NCBI GenBank assembly: GCA_028277225.1
Contig: JANQHB010000072.1
Location: forward strand, 1 to 51,650
Direction: 5' to 3'
DNA: 51,650 nucleotides
DNA from: Chlorobium sp.
Lineage (GTDB): Bacteria > Bacteroidota > Chlorobiia > Chlorobiales > Chlorobiaceae
The translations under genes and the position numbers were made by a program. Positions 49,656-51,650 of this stretch are shown here, in pieces. How positions within the stretch are numbered: the stretch's first letter is position 1; each line of letters begins with the position of its first letter. Below the pieces are notes generated by a model, which was given only the letters and a program-made list of their open reading frames with translations, made no database searches and had not been told where the DNA came from.

Positions 49656-50366
49656 ATGCTTACTTTAGCTATCATTCTGGCAATCAGCTATCTTATCGGC
49701 TCCATCCCCACAAGCATTATTGCCGGTAAATTGCTCAGAGGTATCGATATTCGTGATTACGGCAGCGGTAATGCCGGTGGAACGAATGCGTTCAGGGTTC
49801 TGGGCTGGAAAACCGGTCTGGCTGTCACGATTCTCGATATTGTCAAGGGTGCAATCGCAGCCATATCCGTTGTTGTCTTTTTCGAGGCCAACCCTGTTTT
49901 CGGGCCGCTTCCTGATATAAATCCGATTGCTCTGCGGCTCATAGCCGGACTCTCTGCAGTATTCGGGCATGTCTTTACTGTCTTTGCCGGATTCCGCGGC
50001 GGGAAGGGGGTCAGTACAGCAGCCGGTATGATGTTTGGTATCGCACCCGTAACGACACTTATTGTCCTGGGGATATTCCTTCTTGTGATTTTCGTTTCAA
50101 GGTATGTTTCCGTTGCATCGATGCTTGCTGCGGTGGCGTTTCCTGTCATTATTGCGATCAGAAAATATATCTTCGATCTCGGCAGCGCGAAGGACTACTA
50201 TATAAATCTTTTCAATACAAGGGTCTATATTCAGGACAGCCTTGATTATCATCTTCTGATCTTCGGATTGATCGTCGCTTTTGCCATAATCTATACACAC
50301 AGGGAAAATATCCGACGCCTTCTGTCTGGTAATGAAAATCGTGTGAAATTTCATAGCCATTCCTGA
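49656..50366 (+). CDS. plsY: Acyl-phosphate glycerol-3-phosphate acyltransferase
   Basis: A 236-aa integral membrane enzyme that acylates glycerol 3-phosphate from acyl phosphate, the first step of phospholipid synthesis. SYLIGSIPTSIIAGKLLRGI is loop 1, RDYGSGNAGGTNAFRVLG the second conserved block (usually SGNxGATN, here SGNAGGTN), and FGHVFTVFAGFRGGKGVSTA the third (GGKGVAT). Five to six transmembrane helices are visible. gpsA, which makes its substrate, follows after 23 bases, so the two form a logical operon. Confidence 0.93.
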   Translation: MLTLAIILAISYLIGSIPTSIIAGKLLRGIDIRDYGSGNAGGTNAFRVLGWKTGLAVTILDIVKGAIAAISVVVFFEANPVFGPLPDINPIALRLIAGLSAVFGHVFTVFAGFRGGKGVSTAAGMMFGIAPVTTLIVLGIFLLVIFVSRYVSVASMLAAVAFPVIIAIRKYIFDLGSAKDYYINLFNTRVYIQDSLDYHLLIFGLIVAFAIIYTHRENIRRLLSGNENRVKFHSHS

Positions 50367-50389
50367 CGCCGGAAGGCCGGGAGAGGATC

Positions 50390-51388
50390 ATGAACATTGC
50401 CATTCTTGGTGCAGGAAGCTGGGGGACGACGCTTGCCGTTCTGCTTGCTGAAAAGGGCCTGGATGTATGCCTGTGGTCACATCGGCCCGAGCTTGCCCGC
50501 GAAATTGATCGAACTCGTCAGAACAGCCGGTATCTTCCGGGAATCGTTCTCCCGGAAAATCTCAGAATAGAAGCAGATATTACCCGTGCTGTTACAGGTG
50601 CGGCAATGATCGTTACCGCAGTACCGTCCCAGGCGTTGCGGGAAACGTTATTGTCCCTTGGAGACTATTCGCCCGGCGATACGATCTTTGTCAATGTCGC
50701 CAAGGGCATTGAGCTTGAAACCGGTAAGCGCCTTACCGAGGTCATCCTGGAAACACTGCCCGGTCTGACACCCGAAAGGATTGCCGTTCTTTACGGTCCG
50801 AGCCATGCCGAAGAGGTATCGCAAAAACATCCTACAACGGTCGTCTCGGCATCCTCCTCCATTGAAACGGCTGAAAAGGTTCAGGAGGTTTTTCATACAG
50901 ACATGTTCCGCATCTATGCCAATACCGATGTCGTCGGTGTTGAAATTGCCGGATCGGTGAAAAACATTATTGCCATAGCAGCCGGAATTTCAGACGGTCT
51001 TGGTTTTGGTGACAATGCCAAAGCCGCCATCATCACAAGGGGGCTTGCGGAAATCTCGCGGCTGGTCGAGACGCTTGGCGGTGATCCTTTAACCCTGTCC
51101 GGCCTTTCCGGTATCGGCGATCTGGTTGTGACCTGTCTCAGCCGCTACAGCAGAAACCGTTATGTCGGAGAGGAGATCGGCAAAGGCAGGCATCTCGATG
51201 AAATTGCAAGCGAGATGAAGATGGTTGCCGAAGGAGTGTCTACCACGAAAGCCGTGTACAACCTTAGCCGAAAGCTTGGCGTGGACATGCCGATCACCGA
51301 AGCGGTCTACGGCATGCTTTTCGAAAAGAAACCCGCAGAACAGGCCATCCTCGACCTCATGACCCGCGACCTGAAAAAAGAGCGCTGA
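50390..51388 (+). CDS. gpsA: Glycerol-3-phosphate dehydrogenase [NAD(P)+]
   Basis: A 332-aa enzyme that reduces dihydroxyacetone phosphate to sn-glycerol 3-phosphate. ILGAGSWGTTLAVLLAEKGL is the Rossmann GxGxxG, VNVAKGIELETGKRLTEVI, VLYGPSHAEEVSQKHPTTVV and GVEIAGSVKNIIAIAAGISD carry the catalytic Lys region, and TLSGLSGIGDLVVTCLSRYS the substrate loop. It supplies the acceptor for PlsY encoded just upstream. GGGAGAGG lies before the ATG. Confidence 0.95.
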   Translation: MNIAILGAGSWGTTLAVLLAEKGLDVCLWSHRPELAREIDRTRQNSRYLPGIVLPENLRIEADITRAVTGAAMIVTAVPSQALRETLLSLGDYSPGDTIFVNVAKGIELETGKRLTEVILETLPGLTPERIAVLYGPSHAEEVSQKHPTTVVSASSSIETAEKVQEVFHTDMFRIYANTDVVGVEIAGSVKNIIAIAAGISDGLGFGDNAKAAIITRGLAEISRLVETLGGDPLTLSGLSGIGDLVVTCLSRYSRNRYVGEEIGKGRHLDEIASEMKMVAEGVSTTKAVYNLSRKLGVDMPITEAVYGMLFEKKPAEQAILDLMTRDLKKER

Positions 51389-51490
51389 TCTTTTTCAGTC
51401 CTCAGTCTTCAGTTGGCAGCAGGCAGTCAGGGGGAAAGCTGTAGGCAGTCTTCAGTTCTCAGTCGGGCATCAGAAAAGGCAAAATATTGT

Positions 51491-51521
51491 AAAAAAAGGT
51501 ATGTGGTTCAGGCCTTTTTTT
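51491..51521 (+). terminator. Intrinsic terminator of the plsY-gpsA transcript
   Basis: AAAAAAAGG and CCTTTTTTT pair around a 13-base loop, with the right arm forming the T-run, about 100 bases after the gpsA stop. Confidence 0.6.
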
Positions 51522-51556
51522 ATTTGCACAAGAAATCACCAAAACTATATTCTCTT

Positions 51557-51650
51557 ACTGCCCACTGCCCACTGCCCACTGCCCACTGCCCACTGCCCAC
51601 TGCCCACTGCCCACTGCCCACTGCCCACTGCCCACTGCCCACTGCCCACT
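51557..51650 (+). repeat. Heptanucleotide tandem repeat (ACTGCCC)n, cut by the window edge
   Basis: The unit ACTGCCC repeats perfectly for 94 bases (13 full copies and part of another) and runs off the right edge. It lies downstream of the gpsA terminator and has no reading frame of note. The same letters occur in looser CAGTC/GGCAGT repeats at 51400-51470 and 48436-48480, suggesting expansion from that family. Confidence 0.95.

Overview
The window looks like a chromosomal segment of a green sulfur bacterium (Chlorobiaceae, Chlorobium/Prosthecochloris lineage). This is inferred from the whole gene set: a FeoA/FeoB ferrous iron system, an AcnA-type aconitase as expected for the reductive TCA cycle, a birA-bioBF-bioG-bioC-bioD-bioA biotin operon, a dihydroorotate-dehydrogenase-like protein typical of anaerobes, a periplasmic DsrE-like protein, and an ArgS whose HIGH motif reads TIGR. 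No 16S rRNA or other definitive marker is present, so the assignment is an inference. I saw no tRNA, rRNA operon, CRISPR array, intact transposase or integron integrase.

Left end (1-6.6 kb) is accessory DNA. After a nitroreductase, three plus-strand genes (an alpha/beta hydrolase, a CYTH-domain protein and a transglutaminase-like protein) each end in a TAA lying inside an attC-like recombination site. This is the signature of an integron gene-cassette array, here without a visible integrase. Just downstream lie a frameshifted transposase OrfA remnant and a fragment of a group II intron-type reverse transcriptase. Then come a small membrane protein, a SnoaL-like protein, a tryptophanyl-tRNA synthetase whose last codons read through what looks like a shortened attC, and a small YdeI-type protein.

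From 6.6 to 32.9 kb the content is mostly housekeeping: a DUF2130 protein, a DsrE-like secreted protein, a DUF2892 protein, bamD-nadD, argS with a HAD phosphatase, the 4.5S SRP RNA (ffs), transaldolase converging on an alkyltransferase-like protein and RlpA, a lipase-like hydrolase, alkaline phosphatase, a DHODH-like enzyme, an outer-membrane protein, a secreted metalloprotease, a HIT protein with aconitase, feoAB, topA, and a cell-wall amidase followed by a membrane-anchored hydrolase.

From 32.9 to 34.8 kb is a second small accessory patch: the 5' end of an hsdM methylase gene joined to the 3' end of a DUF3800 gene (both fossils), followed by an intact-looking Xre/RES toxin-antitoxin pair. 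From 34.9 to 43.5 kb runs the complete biotin operon, preceded by a perfect 11-bp inverted repeat that fits a BirA operator. It is interrupted at two junctions (bioF/bioG and bioC/bioD) by islands of the same intergenic repeats, and it ends in an overlapping THUMP-like methyltransferase gene. The right end carries a FISUMP-domain secreted protein, a minus-strand nlpC-prmA-ppx cluster, then lysC, purM, plsY and gpsA. The window ends inside a heptanucleotide tandem repeat (ACTGCCC, about 13 copies visible).
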